The notes beneath the pieces are model-generated. The model was not told the DNA's origin. It did no database searches and saw only the letters and a list, made by a program, of their open reading frames with translations. 64,000 nucleotides of DNA, taken from positions 372,001 to 436,000 of the forward strand of contig NZ_CANKYW010000001.1 in the NCBI RefSeq assembly GCF_947488135.1, in the 5' to 3' direction. Positions 37,703 to 46,510 of the stretch are shown piece by piece. The stretch comes from an uncultured Marivita sp. (GTDB lineage Bacteria > Pseudomonadota > Alphaproteobacteria > Rhodobacterales > Rhodobacteraceae). The translations under genes were made by a program, and so were the position numbers. Every line of letters starts with the position of its first letter. Within the stretch, counting starts at the first letter, position 1.

Positions 37703-39496
37703 TCAGGCGAGGACCGCCGCAAAGCGCATCCATCTCTCGATCGTGTCGATGGGATCGCCATCCGGAGTGCGCAGTGGGCTTTGTTCGGGCGAAAACTCTC
37801 GTGACAGCGCGGAATCCGCGTCATCCATGAGTGCCCCGATAAAGGTGCTGGCCACGATCCAACTGCCCATCTCGCCAAGACCCGGTCCGGGCGTGCCTTC
37901 GGCTTCGGCCAGGCAGTAGAACCAGAGCGGCGTTGCGCTGTTGAACGCATGGCCGTCCAAGAAGGCGGCAAGGTCGGGCTTGTTGTCGAGCCACGCGCGG
38001 ACGTCGTTTTGCGGGCCGCTTGTGACGGCACCGATACTCTGAAGATGCGCGTGCAAGGCTTGACCGTTGGGCAGGCGCAAGCTCTTTCCCCGGCGCAGAT
38101 TGCGGCGTGCGAGATTTCGGAACAGCGCGCGCAAGGCGGCCCCATCGGGTGTTGCCGCGTCGAAATCGGCCCCTTCGTTCGCCATATCGCCAAGCGGAGG
38201 CGCGATCACCGTGTCGACTGCGCGAGCGACGCGCTGCGGTCCGCCATCGTTGAAGCTGTCGTCCGGTGTTACGAAGCGGGACCAATCGATGACCCAGTTC
38301 TTGGGGATGCTGTTGATATTCAGCCCGAACCTGGCGCCGATACCACCGCCGCCGGTGAAGGCGAAAATCTGATCGAACGGAGCCGTTCCGTTGGGCCGTC
38401 CGAACGTCCGGTTGTAGTCGTAGATATTGCGTACCATCGAGTGGCCAAAGCGATAGGCCGCGACCGAAAATTCGAGCGGAATGCAATTGCCCACGACACG
38501 CCCCGGATTGCGCGCGGCATAGTCGGCGCGGAACTGATCGTAATGCGCATTTCGGGTGTCGAGGATGCGCGAAACAACGGCGGGGTCGCAGATCTCCTTG
38601 AGATAGCCATGCACGACAAGCCACTGGTAGTGCAGCTTGGTCAGGGACTTTGCCGCGTCGAAATCAGCGATCCAGCCGGTATCGTTTTCGTTCAGGAAGT
38701 CGACCACCTTGTTGTGGAAACGAAGGAAGCTCAGGTGGAACTGCGCGATGATGATATTCTCATCGTTGCGCATGTCCCCGATCAGGGCGCGCTTGGGCAG
38801 ACCTGCTTCGAACTTGGCGAAGGCCTCATCGGTCATCTGCGCGCGGGCAATATCCAACGCGGCGTCGCGCACTTTCTGCTCGACCTGATGAAACCGTGGC
38901 AGATCGCGGTGCGGGTCAAGCGTATCGTCGGGCAGGGGGCCCGGATCGACAGCGGTTCCGACGCGCATCTTGGCGGTGTGTACGGGATGGCGCAGTCCGG
39001 TGCGCAGCACCGACGCGGCGTGTTGAATGGAAGGATCGGCAAATGTGCCGACCGGCAGGCCACCATAGACCGAGTCGAGATCGAAACGCGGCGTGCGGGC
39101 GTTCTTGAGTTTGCGCTCGATGTCCTGACCGGAAGCCTTCGGCGTCGGATCGTCTATCCCAGTCATCTCGCTTTCGCGGTCGGTGCGGGCGGTCAACTCG
39201 TGGTCGAGGAACTGTCCCCAATACGTGACCACCGGTGCCATCGCGCCATCCGGCGTTGCGTCGACCGTGTCCTGGTCGGGGACCATCAGATCGCCCAACT
39301 GATCCAGATCGGCATCCGGCACGTCGGGCAGGTATTGGTCGGCAGCACCACCCGGCGGCAGCAGAAATCCGAAATCGGCAGCTTCGTCCACGGCGATATC
39401 GCCATCGGCCGGGCGCAAGGCTTCGAGCAGCTGGGGTTTTTCGGTGGGTGCGCGTTTCGCCTGCGCCCCACCGTGTGATTGCATTTGGAACGTCAT
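37703..39496 (-). CDS. Animal-type haem peroxidase (peroxidasin/cyclooxygenase superfamily)
   Basis: 597 residues from ATG 39496, which has GGAG eight bases before it. Superfamily motifs are clear: YWGQFLDHELT with distal His99, RTPRFDLDSVYGG, IGDMRNDENIIIAQFHLSFL, RFHNKVVDFL and proximal His352 in AAYRFGHSMVRN. Bacterial members oxidise halides, phenols or fatty acids with H2O2. No signal peptide is seen. It sits between a subtilisin and a lipase-trypsin fusion in a cluster that also has a vanadium-haloperoxidase-like enzyme, so two peroxidase chemistries are co-encoded. Confidence 0.92.
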   Translation of the reverse strand: MTFQMQSHGGAQAKRAPTEKPQLLEALRPADGDIAVDEAADFGFLLPPGGAADQYLPDVPDADLDQLGDLMVPDQDTVDATPDGAMAPVVTYWGQFLDHELTARTDRESEMTGIDDPTPKASGQDIERKLKNARTPRFDLDSVYGGLPVGTFADPSIQHAASVLRTGLRHPVHTAKMRVGTAVDPGPLPDDTLDPHRDLPRFHQVEQKVRDAALDIARAQMTDEAFAKFEAGLPKRALIGDMRNDENIIIAQFHLSFLRFHNKVVDFLNENDTGWIADFDAAKSLTKLHYQWLVVHGYLKEICDPAVVSRILDTRNAHYDQFRADYAARNPGRVVGNCIPLEFSVAAYRFGHSMVRNIYDYNRTFGRPNGTAPFDQIFAFTGGGGIGARFGLNINSIPKNWVIDWSRFVTPDDSFNDGGPQRVARAVDTVIAPPLGDMANEGADFDAATPDGAALRALFRNLARRNLRRGKSLRLPNGQALHAHLQSIGAVTSGPQNDVRAWLDNKPDLAAFLDGHAFNSATPLWFYCLAEAEGTPGPGLGEMGSWIVASTFIGALMDDADSALSREFSPEQSPLRTPDGDPIDTIERWMRFAAVLA

Positions 39497-39607
39497 TCTC
39501 TTCACTCCGAGGGATCGTGCGCGGCGCTGGCAGGGGCCGCTCGACACATTCCCTAGGGTAAAGATTTGGTTGACGTGGGGTGAGTGAGGACGCTGTGAAC
39601 TCGTTTT

Positions 39608-41674
39608 TCACACCCCGAGGAATGGCGTCTCCTCTGATCGTTTCATGGCTTCACCGCAGACCGGAGGGACGCGGAATTTCCCCGTGCGTGCAAGCGTTTG
39701 CGCGGGCGGTGTGTCCTCGCCGTAAATCTCCGTGAACCCCGCACAGGTGGGTTGGCCGTTCAGGAAGTTGAGCGCGATGAGCCGGGTCGCCGTTGCTGCA
39801 GCCGCGCTGGTTCCGACGATACGCGCACCCGATCCTGACAGCACGCCGATCGACGGCAGGCCGGGCCGGAACCATCCTTGATCGGCGGTTGCAGTCGCAC
39901 CGGGCAGGTTGGCATCCACGAATGGTACGCCTTGTGCATCCACTGCGATAGAGGCGCTGCCGCTGTAGCGCGCGGGTTTCAGTGTGGATTGCATGTACCC
40001 CGCGATCCGGAATGCCGAAGGTGCGGTCCCGATACCGTTAAGGCAGCCATAGCCTCGGACCGGCGTCAGCGCCGGAGGCTCCAACGAGCGGGGTGGTGCG
40101 GGATGCGCCAGATCGACAAGATAGCTTTGCTGCCCGCCCGTGCCGAGCTGCGTCGGATCGTCGTCCCGCTGCACCCAGATGTCGACATGCTGCTCAGGCC
40201 CGAGCGGAGTCATCCCGGTGTTTATGGTGATCGTCCACAGACCCACTGGCGCGCGCCGCCCGACCCCAAGATTGCCGGCTGTCGGGATCAGCGCCAGCAT
40301 GACACGCCAGCGGTCGTTCAGGTGCTTGTCGGCCGACAGTTGGCCGATGTTCTTGCCGTCCATTTCGAGTTCGATGAACCTGCGGGGATCTCCTCCTGTC
40401 AGCGTCGGGTCGGCAGTCACCGGGATCGTGCATTCCAAACCCGCATCCGTGCCCGTAGGTGGGCTGACGGTCACGGTCCAGCCTTCCGGATCGAGATCAT
40501 CGGGAAGCCAAATCTCCAGATAGCTCGACGTGCGGTCATCGGGCTTCAACTGCCAGCCGATGCTATAGGTGCCGTCCGCTATCTCTGTCGCGGAAATCCG
40601 GGCATGCATGTCGTTGTCAAAGTTATTGCCCGTGGGCATGACCAGTTCCGTGCAAGGTTGTTTCTTGCGCCGGTCCATGATCAGTCTATCGACCGCCCTC
40701 TCGAAGCTGGATTTGCCGTCGTGGCGATTGGCGCTCCAGCCGTAGCTGAAGTTGATGACGAGCGGGATCTCTTCGCCATCGAACGCCTTTGCGATCATCC
40801 GCGCACGGTTGAAGATGTATTCAACCGCGCTGAGCATCATCATCTCCTTACCGAAGCCGGACGTGTCCCATGCAATCGTATTGGGCAACTGCACGGCGAG
40901 AATGGCTGCGTCGTCGGGCATGTCCATCGCGCCGACATACGGATCATTCCCGGCGGCGATGCCTCCGATATGCGCGCCATGAGTGACATGCTGCATCAGG
41001 ACCGTGTCGATTTCGGGCAGATCGCGATCAATCGCACCGGCGGCCTGATAGGCGCGAATTTCGCGCTCGCCGAAATCCGAACGCAGCGCGTCGATCTTTG
41101 TGCTTGTGATTTCGCGACCGAAGGGGACCGCGGCCGATGCCTCGGCACCTGCCGCCTGAAGCCAGCAGAGATTGATGCGGGTGTCTCCGTCGCTGTCCCT
41201 GAACGCGCGGTGCAGGAACGGAATACCGTCGTCGATCACGCCGATGATCACGCGCGGTTTGACCTTGGGCGGTTGCCATCCCTCGGGCGTCGCGTCCCTG
41301 TGATAGGTCTCGGGCCAAGTCGCTGGATCGATCGGCATGTTGAGCCGGTAGCGCGTTCCGTTCAGCGCATTCAGACAGCGCGCGAGTTCGGCGTCTTCCT
41401 GCCCGGCCGACGCCTCTGGATCGACGGCCTTATTCCACATCGCGAAAGGGGTGATCTCGGGCGCATCTTTCCAAAGCGGTGGAATGCGGATTTCCACATC
41501 GTCCGTGTCGGCGAGCATCCCTTTGCCCTCCATCAGCGCCGTAATATGCGTCGTGGGTCCCTTGCGGATTGCCGGGAACGCGAAGGGGCGACCCAGATCT
41601 TCGGAGAAGATCCAGCGTTCGTAGGGGCCGGTATACTTGTCGATGCGTTCTTCATCGTGGCGGTGCGGAAACAT
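39608..41674 (-). CDS. Subtilisin-like (S8) serine protease
   Basis: 688 residues. Catalytic residues are Asp148 in VIIGVIDDGIPFLHRAF, His232 in VTHGAHIGGIAAG and Ser623 in IVGTSAAAATATRL, with the oxyanion Asn in MPTGNNFDND. A beta-rich insert (about 370-540) precedes the Ser segment. There is no signal peptide or typical I9 propeptide; the first 130 residues are of unknown type. It starts 3 bp after the haloperoxidase-like gene. A shorter S8 protease stands at the same place in the second module on the island. Confidence 0.92.
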   Translation of the reverse strand: MFPHRHDEERIDKYTGPYERWIFSEDLGRPFAFPAIRKGPTTHITALMEGKGMLADTDDVEIRIPPLWKDAPEITPFAMWNKAVDPEASAGQEDAELARCLNALNGTRYRLNMPIDPATWPETYHRDATPEGWQPPKVKPRVIIGVIDDGIPFLHRAFRDSDGDTRINLCWLQAAGAEASAAVPFGREITSTKIDALRSDFGEREIRAYQAAGAIDRDLPEIDTVLMQHVTHGAHIGGIAAGNDPYVGAMDMPDDAAILAVQLPNTIAWDTSGFGKEMMMLSAVEYIFNRARMIAKAFDGEEIPLVINFSYGWSANRHDGKSSFERAVDRLIMDRRKKQPCTELVMPTGNNFDNDMHARISATEIADGTYSIGWQLKPDDRTSSYLEIWLPDDLDPEGWTVTVSPPTGTDAGLECTIPVTADPTLTGGDPRRFIELEMDGKNIGQLSADKHLNDRWRVMLALIPTAGNLGVGRRAPVGLWTITINTGMTPLGPEQHVDIWVQRDDDPTQLGTGGQQSYLVDLAHPAPPRSLEPPALTPVRGYGCLNGIGTAPSAFRIAGYMQSTLKPARYSGSASIAVDAQGVPFVDANLPGATATADQGWFRPGLPSIGVLSGSGARIVGTSAAAATATRLIALNFLNGQPTCAGFTEIYGEDTPPAQTLARTGKFRVPPVCGEAMKRSEETPFLGV

Positions 41675-41677
41675 GGC

Positions 41678-42796
41678 TCAGGCTTTCTGCGCTTCGGCAA
41701 CGGCGCCGGACCAGAGCCACGAGAAGGTGGGCCTGGCATCCAGAGAAACGGTTGCCCCCGTGCGCGTCAGCCCCTTCGTTGTGGCAATGGCGGGATCGCG
41801 CTGGTCCTCGTCGAAAAAGTCGTTGTCTTTGGCGCTGTAGGCCAATGCGTCGAAGGACGCACCCGCTCCTGCGCGACTAAGCACGACCTGACCGACGATG
41901 CGTCCAAGCGCAGCGCCCGCCCAGCTGTCGATCGGGTAATGCACCCCCGCCACCGTACGGTTTACCGCGATGCGTTCGGCCAGACCCCGCAGTGCGTTGA
42001 TCCGCTGTGTGCCGTCGGAAAGGCTGTCCCACGCCGTGATCAGCGCTTCGAGAACGGTCAACACGGCATAGGCCTCGGTCGCGTGTGCCGAGGGAAAGCT
42101 GCCATGTCCCGGGGTCGGAATCATGGGCATCAGCCGCGCATCGAGTTGGTCTGGTCTGCGGATGGCCAGATGGTTCTTCACGATCATCGCGGCATGTGCC
42201 CCCGCGACCTGCGTGGCCGTGATCAGCTCAAAGGTCTTCTTGTTCTGGCCACTGTGCAGCCCGAGGATCATCGCGAAATACGCGGTGGGAAAACCAAGCT
42301 GCGAGGTGATTTCCGCGCTGCGATCAGCGCGCAGGGTCGCGTAGTCCGACACCAATCGGCACTGCGACCGCAAGAGCGTGTTGGACGGGCGATCGAGCGT
42401 CAGGCAGTCATGGCCATCGAACGACAAGGTGACACGATCCGGAGCGCCGCCGGTCCCCTCCTGCGCGTTCGAGCCGATCCCGGCAAGGAACTCGCTCACG
42501 TATAACGACCCACGTACCCAGGTCGCCAAACCGTTCAGGTTCGCCGGGTCGTCGAAGCCAAGTTCCTTGTCTGTCGGGGTCGTTCCACCTTCGGTCAGGT
42601 GCCGCAATCCTTCGGCCGTGGTCTGAAGCCCGTAGGTTGTCATGGGGTCGTACCCGCCGGGGTCTTCGCTGCCCAGAAATCCTCCAAGGCCGCTGAAATT
42701 GGTTCCGCCACCCAAGCCGCCCAGACCACCCAATCCACCGAGCCCGCCTAATCCGCCAAGCCCGCCCAATCCACCTAATCCGCCATACTGAGCCAT
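41678..42796 (-). CDS. Vanadium-dependent haloperoxidase / PAP2-type enzyme with (GGL)8 N-terminus
   Basis: 372 residues. The vanadate/phosphate-site motifs are complete: K-x6-RP in KNHLAIRRP, PSAH in HGSFPSAHATEA, and R-x5-H-x3-D in NRTVAGVHYPIDSWAG. This is the fold shared by vanadium haloperoxidases and acid phosphatases; the long soluble form favours a haloperoxidase, but sequence does not prove it. Residues 5-28 are eight GGL repeats, followed by another Gly-rich stretch. GGATACACGATC precedes the ATG. It is 23 bp after the regulator and 3 bp before the subtilisin. Confidence 0.88.
   Translation of the reverse strand: MAQYGGLGGLGGLGGLGGLGGLGGLGGLGGGTNFSGLGGFLGSEDPGGYDPMTTYGLQTTAEGLRHLTEGGTTPTDKELGFDDPANLNGLATWVRGSLYVSEFLAGIGSNAQEGTGGAPDRVTLSFDGHDCLTLDRPSNTLLRSQCRLVSDYATLRADRSAEITSQLGFPTAYFAMILGLHSGQNKKTFELITATQVAGAHAAMIVKNHLAIRRPDQLDARLMPMIPTPGHGSFPSAHATEAYAVLTVLEALITAWDSLSDGTQRINALRGLAERIAVNRTVAGVHYPIDSWAGAALGRIVGQVVLSRAGAGASFDALAYSAKDNDFFDEDQRDPAIATTKGLTRTGATVSLDARPTFSWLWSGAVAEAQKA
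42713..42784 (-). repeat. Eight tandem Gly-Gly-Leu codon triplets
   Basis: Eight 9-bp units encode GGL x8 at residues 5-28 of the haloperoxidase-like protein. Synonymous codons vary from unit to unit (for example different Gly and Leu codons), which suggests selection for the peptide rather than recent slippage. Confidence 0.85.
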
Positions 42797-42819
42797 GATC
42801 GTGTATCCTTTTTAATGGG

Positions 42820-44460
42820 TTAAGAAATTCCTGAAGCTGAAAGCGCGTTAATCACGAGTTTGCCGATCTTGCGGTCGGCCGAAGGATGCGTCTTGCGGTA
42901 GTCTTCCAAATTGAATGACGGGAAGCGCCGCATGAGGTCCTGTGCCGCTGCATGGGCCTCGTCCCCGCGATCGAGCGCGTGCAACGCGACGATCCGTGTC
43001 CGCAATGTTGAAATATGTCTGTCGTTCGACGCCAGCGAACGATCGGCCAGTTCCAAAGCCTTCTCATACTCGCCCCCGGCGAGATGCGCGGAGCTTGCCA
43101 AGCTGTCGAAATAGTATCCGAACGGATCGATGGGTGACAGGTCGCGGGCCATCGTGGTGGCCTTGATCGCCGATTGGCCTTCGTCGGAAAAGGTCATCAG
43201 AGACCCGCGAAGCAACCACGCCAGGCTTTCGCTTGGATTGATCTCTTGCGCGGCGGAGTAGCGCCGTTCCGCCAGATCCATGTTCTTGAGGATATTGCCG
43301 TGCACGAAACCATCGATGGTCAGCCCGAAGCTGGACTGCGGATCGAGGTCGAGCGCGCGAGCGGTACAGTCGAGCGCCTTCTGCGTGTCTCGCTGTCTGT
43401 CTGTGCTGTAGTACTTGAAGATGCTCAGCACGTACCATTTGCCCAGCCACGCGAACACATGCGGGTTGGCCGGGGCGCGGGCGGCAGCTTCGTCAAGGAA
43501 CTGCCGGGCGCGCAGGAAATCCCCCAGTTTGGGATGATGCATCGCAGTGGCTCCGGCGATCAGGAGCTTATGGTCTGGCAGTTCTGGCAATGGTGTTTGG
43601 CGGCCTGCGTGCAGCGTCGTCTCTGCGATGGACCGTCCGACCGTCTGAACGATATTGACCAGCCATCCGGCAGCCTCTTGCGAGAAATGTCCGACGGGGC
43701 AGGACAAGTGCCGGTTCCACAAGAGCGTACCGGTCTGCACGTCGGTGAAATCCACATCCGCAATCAAAAGATCCCCTTGCCTGCGCATCGCGCCGGTCAT
43801 CAGGTAGTCGACATCGAGCGTGTCGCGGACATTGACGATGTCGATAAACCGCTGCGCCATCGCCCGCCCCGACAGGTGCGAGATCACCGACAGCAGGCTG
43901 GACCGAGACATCATGCGACTGGCTTCTTCCGCGATCCAGTCTCCGGCGATGGCCAGTTCCGCATCACCGGGCGGTACGGTCAACGGCAGGGCGCAGACGC
44001 GCGGCCTGATCCGGACCGGCCCCCGCTTGTTCGAGATAAAGCACAGCGCCTTGACCGCGCTCGGATCGCTACGAATGCTGTCTCGCCAGGCGACGAATGA
44101 CGGCTCGCGGACGTTGAGGTCATGTAGGAACGGGCCGTCGGACGGGTGGCCGATCACCTTGACCCGGCTCATGTCGATTTCGATTTCCTTATTCGTCACC
44201 GTCAGGATCGTGTCGAAATCCGCACCGATCTTCTTGCGCAAATCCGAAAGCGCACGGCGCAGGTTCTGATGCCCGCTTTCGTAATCGGCGAACCCCCAAA
44301 GCGTTTCCTGCAAGAAGCTGCGGGAGCGGCGGTTCAGTGGCGCCGTCACGAGCAGCGCGAAAAGCGCCCTGTGCTTGGCGCCCGTGATCTCTTCCGCAGA
44401 CGCGTCAGCGCGCCGCAGAACACAGCTTCCAAACAAGGAAATTTCCAACCCGGCGGCCAC
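42820..44460 (-). CDS. SARP-like transcriptional regulator with TolB-like and TPR regions
   Basis: 546 residues from a GTG with AGAGAGG upstream. Residues 1-100 are an OmpR/SARP winged helix (LEISLFGSCVLRRADASAEE, NLRRALSDLRKKIG). Residues about 150-290 resemble the TolB-like domain of adenylate-cyclase/CadC-type regulators (VDYLMTGAMRRQGDLLIADV, TGTLLWNRHL). The rest is TPR (AARAPANPHVFAWLGKWYVL; ALDLDPQSSFGLTIDG). It is the first gene of the cluster, so it probably controls it. A homologue of nearly equal length heads the island module. Confidence 0.85.
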   Translation of the reverse strand: MAAGLEISLFGSCVLRRADASAEEITGAKHRALFALLVTAPLNRRSRSFLQETLWGFADYESGHQNLRRALSDLRKKIGADFDTILTVTNKEIEIDMSRVKVIGHPSDGPFLHDLNVREPSFVAWRDSIRSDPSAVKALCFISNKRGPVRIRPRVCALPLTVPPGDAELAIAGDWIAEEASRMMSRSSLLSVISHLSGRAMAQRFIDIVNVRDTLDVDYLMTGAMRRQGDLLIADVDFTDVQTGTLLWNRHLSCPVGHFSQEAAGWLVNIVQTVGRSIAETTLHAGRQTPLPELPDHKLLIAGATAMHHPKLGDFLRARQFLDEAAARAPANPHVFAWLGKWYVLSIFKYYSTDRQRDTQKALDCTARALDLDPQSSFGLTIDGFVHGNILKNMDLAERRYSAAQEINPSESLAWLLRGSLMTFSDEGQSAIKATTMARDLSPIDPFGYYFDSLASSAHLAGGEYEKALELADRSLASNDRHISTLRTRIVALHALDRGDEAHAAAQDLMRRFPSFNLEDYRKTHPSADRKIGKLVINALSASGIS

Positions 44461-44594
44461 CTTAGCCTCTCTCTTTACGTAGGGGGATGCTATCTTTGCT
44501 TCGCGTCAGAACCAAGCCGTTCACACTTATTTCACAGTAGCTCGCGAACCTCACCTGCTAACCTTTCGGAAAGGCAAAGGAAAAGGACGGATCC

Positions 44595-44786
44595 ATGTCC
44601 GAAAAAAAGGCGCAAGTGGTGATTGCGGACGTTGTCGATTTCTACCGACAGTGGCCAGAGTTGAGAGAACGCGCCGAGCAATTGGTCGAAACGCGTGAGA
44701 TGGCGCAAGAGGACGCCGAACTGCTCCACTGGATGATCAAGATGGTCGATATGGTCGGACCCAACGACATCATCCGCGAAAAATGA
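44595..44786 (+). CDS. Small hypothetical protein (63 aa)
   Basis: 63 residues, helical and charged (MSEKKAQVVIADVVDFYRQW, ELLHWMIKMVDMVGPNDIIR). An AAGGAAAAGGACGG box precedes the ATG, and a good terminator follows at 44803. It is divergent from the SARP-like regulator across a 134-bp gap, so it may share regulation with the cluster. No family recognised. Confidence 0.7.
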   Translation: MSEKKAQVVIADVVDFYRQWPELRERAEQLVETREMAQEDAELLHWMIKMVDMVGPNDIIREK

Positions 44787-44802
44787 GTAGTTCGGGAAAA
44801 CA

Positions 44803-44828
44803 AAAAACCGGCCCTGAGGCCGGTTTTT
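44803..44828. terminator. Bidirectional Rho-independent terminator
   Basis: AAAAACCGGCC (44803-44813), loop CTGA, GGCCGGTTTTT (44818-44828). The perfect stem is flanked by A and T tracts, so it can stop the small plus-strand gene and the minus-strand binding-protein gene. Confidence 0.9.
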
Positions 44829-44855
44829 CCTGTTCTGTTTTGCGGCGGGTTCGCG

Positions 44856-45632
44856 TCACAAGCCCCATTTGGCGGCGGTCGCCTCGAAAAAGCCTTGCGC
44901 CTTTTTCAACTCGATCCAGCTGTTGACGTAGTTGATCCAGACCTGATCGTCCTGCGGCAGCAGCATCGCGATAGGTGTCGGCGCGCGCGGGCCATCGGTT
45001 TCGATCTGGCGCAGGTTTGGAAACTTGGTCAACAGGGTGGAGCCTTCAATATTCGACGTCACGAACACGTCCGAACGACCTGAAAGGACTTCCTGAAATC
45101 CTCGCGCGGGCGCTTCGACCACAGCGATTTCGGCCTCGGGGAACCAGTCGCGCACCATACCTTCAAAGCTCGTTCCGAGCGTCGTGGCGACCTTGACGTC
45201 GCCCGAATTGATCGACTCCCAACCCGAGAAGCGGTTGATCTTGTCCTCTGTCGTGAAGGGGAAGATCTCGACCGAGATGTAGCTGTCGGAAAACCCTGCC
45301 GCCTTCATGCGCGCCGGGCTGATCGAGGCCGAGCCGGTCATGTGGTAATTGCCAGCGACCACACCATTGACCAGCGTTTTCCAATCGGTCGGCACAAATT
45401 CCAACTCGACCCCGAGATCCGTTGCCAGCTCGGTCATGACGTCGATGTCATATCCCTGGTAGCTGTTGGTCGCGGGATCACGGACCGACATCGGGTTCCA
45501 ATCGCCGGTGGTCCCGACTTTGAGAACGCCGCCGCTCAGAATATCCTGCAACGCGGACTGCGCCGTTGCGGGCGCGGCGAGAAAGGACGCGGCAAAGGCA
45601 GCGGCCAATCCCAGTGATTTCAAAAAGCGCAT
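44856..45632 (-). CDS. Amino-acid-type ABC substrate-binding protein, family 3
   Basis: 258 residues. Signal peptide MRFLKSLGLAAAFAASFLAA is cleaved near ATAQS. The SBP family 3 core is visible: GGVLKVGTTGDWNPMSVRD, YQGYDIDVMTELATDLGVEL, GRSDVFVTSNIEGSTLLTKF. It resembles amino-acid binding proteins and the periplasmic cyclohexadienyl dehydratase group; the ligand is not predictable. It is divergent from ATPase and permease genes that lack their own binding protein, so the three form one importer. Confidence 0.9.
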   Translation of the reverse strand: MRFLKSLGLAAAFAASFLAAPATAQSALQDILSGGVLKVGTTGDWNPMSVRDPATNSYQGYDIDVMTELATDLGVELEFVPTDWKTLVNGVVAGNYHMTGSASISPARMKAAGFSDSYISVEIFPFTTEDKINRFSGWESINSGDVKVATTLGTSFEGMVRDWFPEAEIAVVEAPARGFQEVLSGRSDVFVTSNIEGSTLLTKFPNLRQIETDGPRAPTPIAMLLPQDDQVWINYVNSWIELKKAQGFFEATAAKWGL

Positions 45633-45759
45633 GGGTATTTCCTTTTCGTGGATGACTTGGTGAGGTTACATAGGCCGGAAGCTCTGATGACCATTGCGTT
45701 CCGCGAATATTCTGCGTGCGTTCCATGTTACGAGCAGCATCGACGGAACGGAGCCTCGC

Positions 45760-46500
45760 ATGAACGCTGAACGCGTCATAGAAATTAAGTCGCTGAACAA
45801 ATTCTTCGGGGATTTCCAGGTCCTGACGAATGTCGATCTGAGCGTCAGTCTCGGAGAGCGTATCGTCATCTGCGGACCTTCGGGATCAGGCAAATCCACT
45901 TTAATCAGATGTGTCAACGGATTGGAACAATTTGAGTCCGGACAAATCCGTGTGGATGGCATTTCCCTCAATGATCCTGGCGGAGTCGATCGCGTGCGCT
46001 CCGAAGTCGGGATGGTGTTCCAGCAGTTCAACCTGTTCCCGCACTTGACCGTTCTGGAGAACCTCACGCTGGGCCCGATGAAAGCTCGCGGACTGTCCCG
46101 CAAGGCAGCTGACGCACTGGCCATGCAGTTGCTCGAACGGGTGCGGATACCGGAACAGGCGCATAAACGCCCGCGCGACCTGTCGGGTGGCCAGCAACAG
46201 CGCGTGGCGATTGCGCGGTCGTTGTGCATGAAGCCGAAGATCATGCTGTTCGATGAACCGACGTCTGCGCTCGACCCAGAGATGATCTCGGAGGTGCTCG
46301 ATGTCATGGTGGAGCTGGCCGAAGACGGGATGACGATGCTGGTGGTGACACATGAGATGGGTTTTGCCCGCAAGGTCGCTGATCGCATGGTGTTCATGGA
46401 TGGCGGCGAGATCGTTGAGACCGGAACGCCATCGGCGGTGTTCGAAGCGCCCAAGTCACAGAGGTTCAAGGACTTCCTCGACAAGATATTGCAACATTGA
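45760..46500 (+). CDS. Amino acid ABC transporter ATP-binding protein (GlnQ-like)
   Basis: 246 residues from ATG 45760 with ACGGAG upstream. Walker [13 protein letters not shown]-loop [15 protein letters not shown], signature [15 protein letters not shown], Walker [17 protein letters not shown]-loop VVTHEMGFA. This is the polar amino acid uptake subfamily. A longer upstream frame has no conserved sequence. It drives the permease at 46511 and probably uses the divergent binding protein at 44856. Confidence 0.95.
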   Translation: MNAERVIEIKSLNKFFGDFQVLTNVDLSVSLGERIVICGPSGSGKSTLIRCVNGLEQFESGQIRVDGISLNDPGGVDRVRSEVGMVFQQFNLFPHLTVLENLTLGPMKARGLSRKAADALAMQLLERVRIPEQAHKRPRDLSGGQQQRVAIARSLCMKPKIMLFDEPTSALDPEMISEVLDVMVELAEDGMTMLVVTHEMGFARKVADRMVFMDGGEIVETGTPSAVFEAPKSQRFKDFLDKILQH

Positions 46501-46510
46501 GGCACCGCGG

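Noticed and set aside
39878-42505. 875-codon open frame antisense to the subtilisin and haloperoxidase-like genes
   Set aside because: It spans two real genes on the other strand and shows only Arg/Gly/His-rich shadow sequence.
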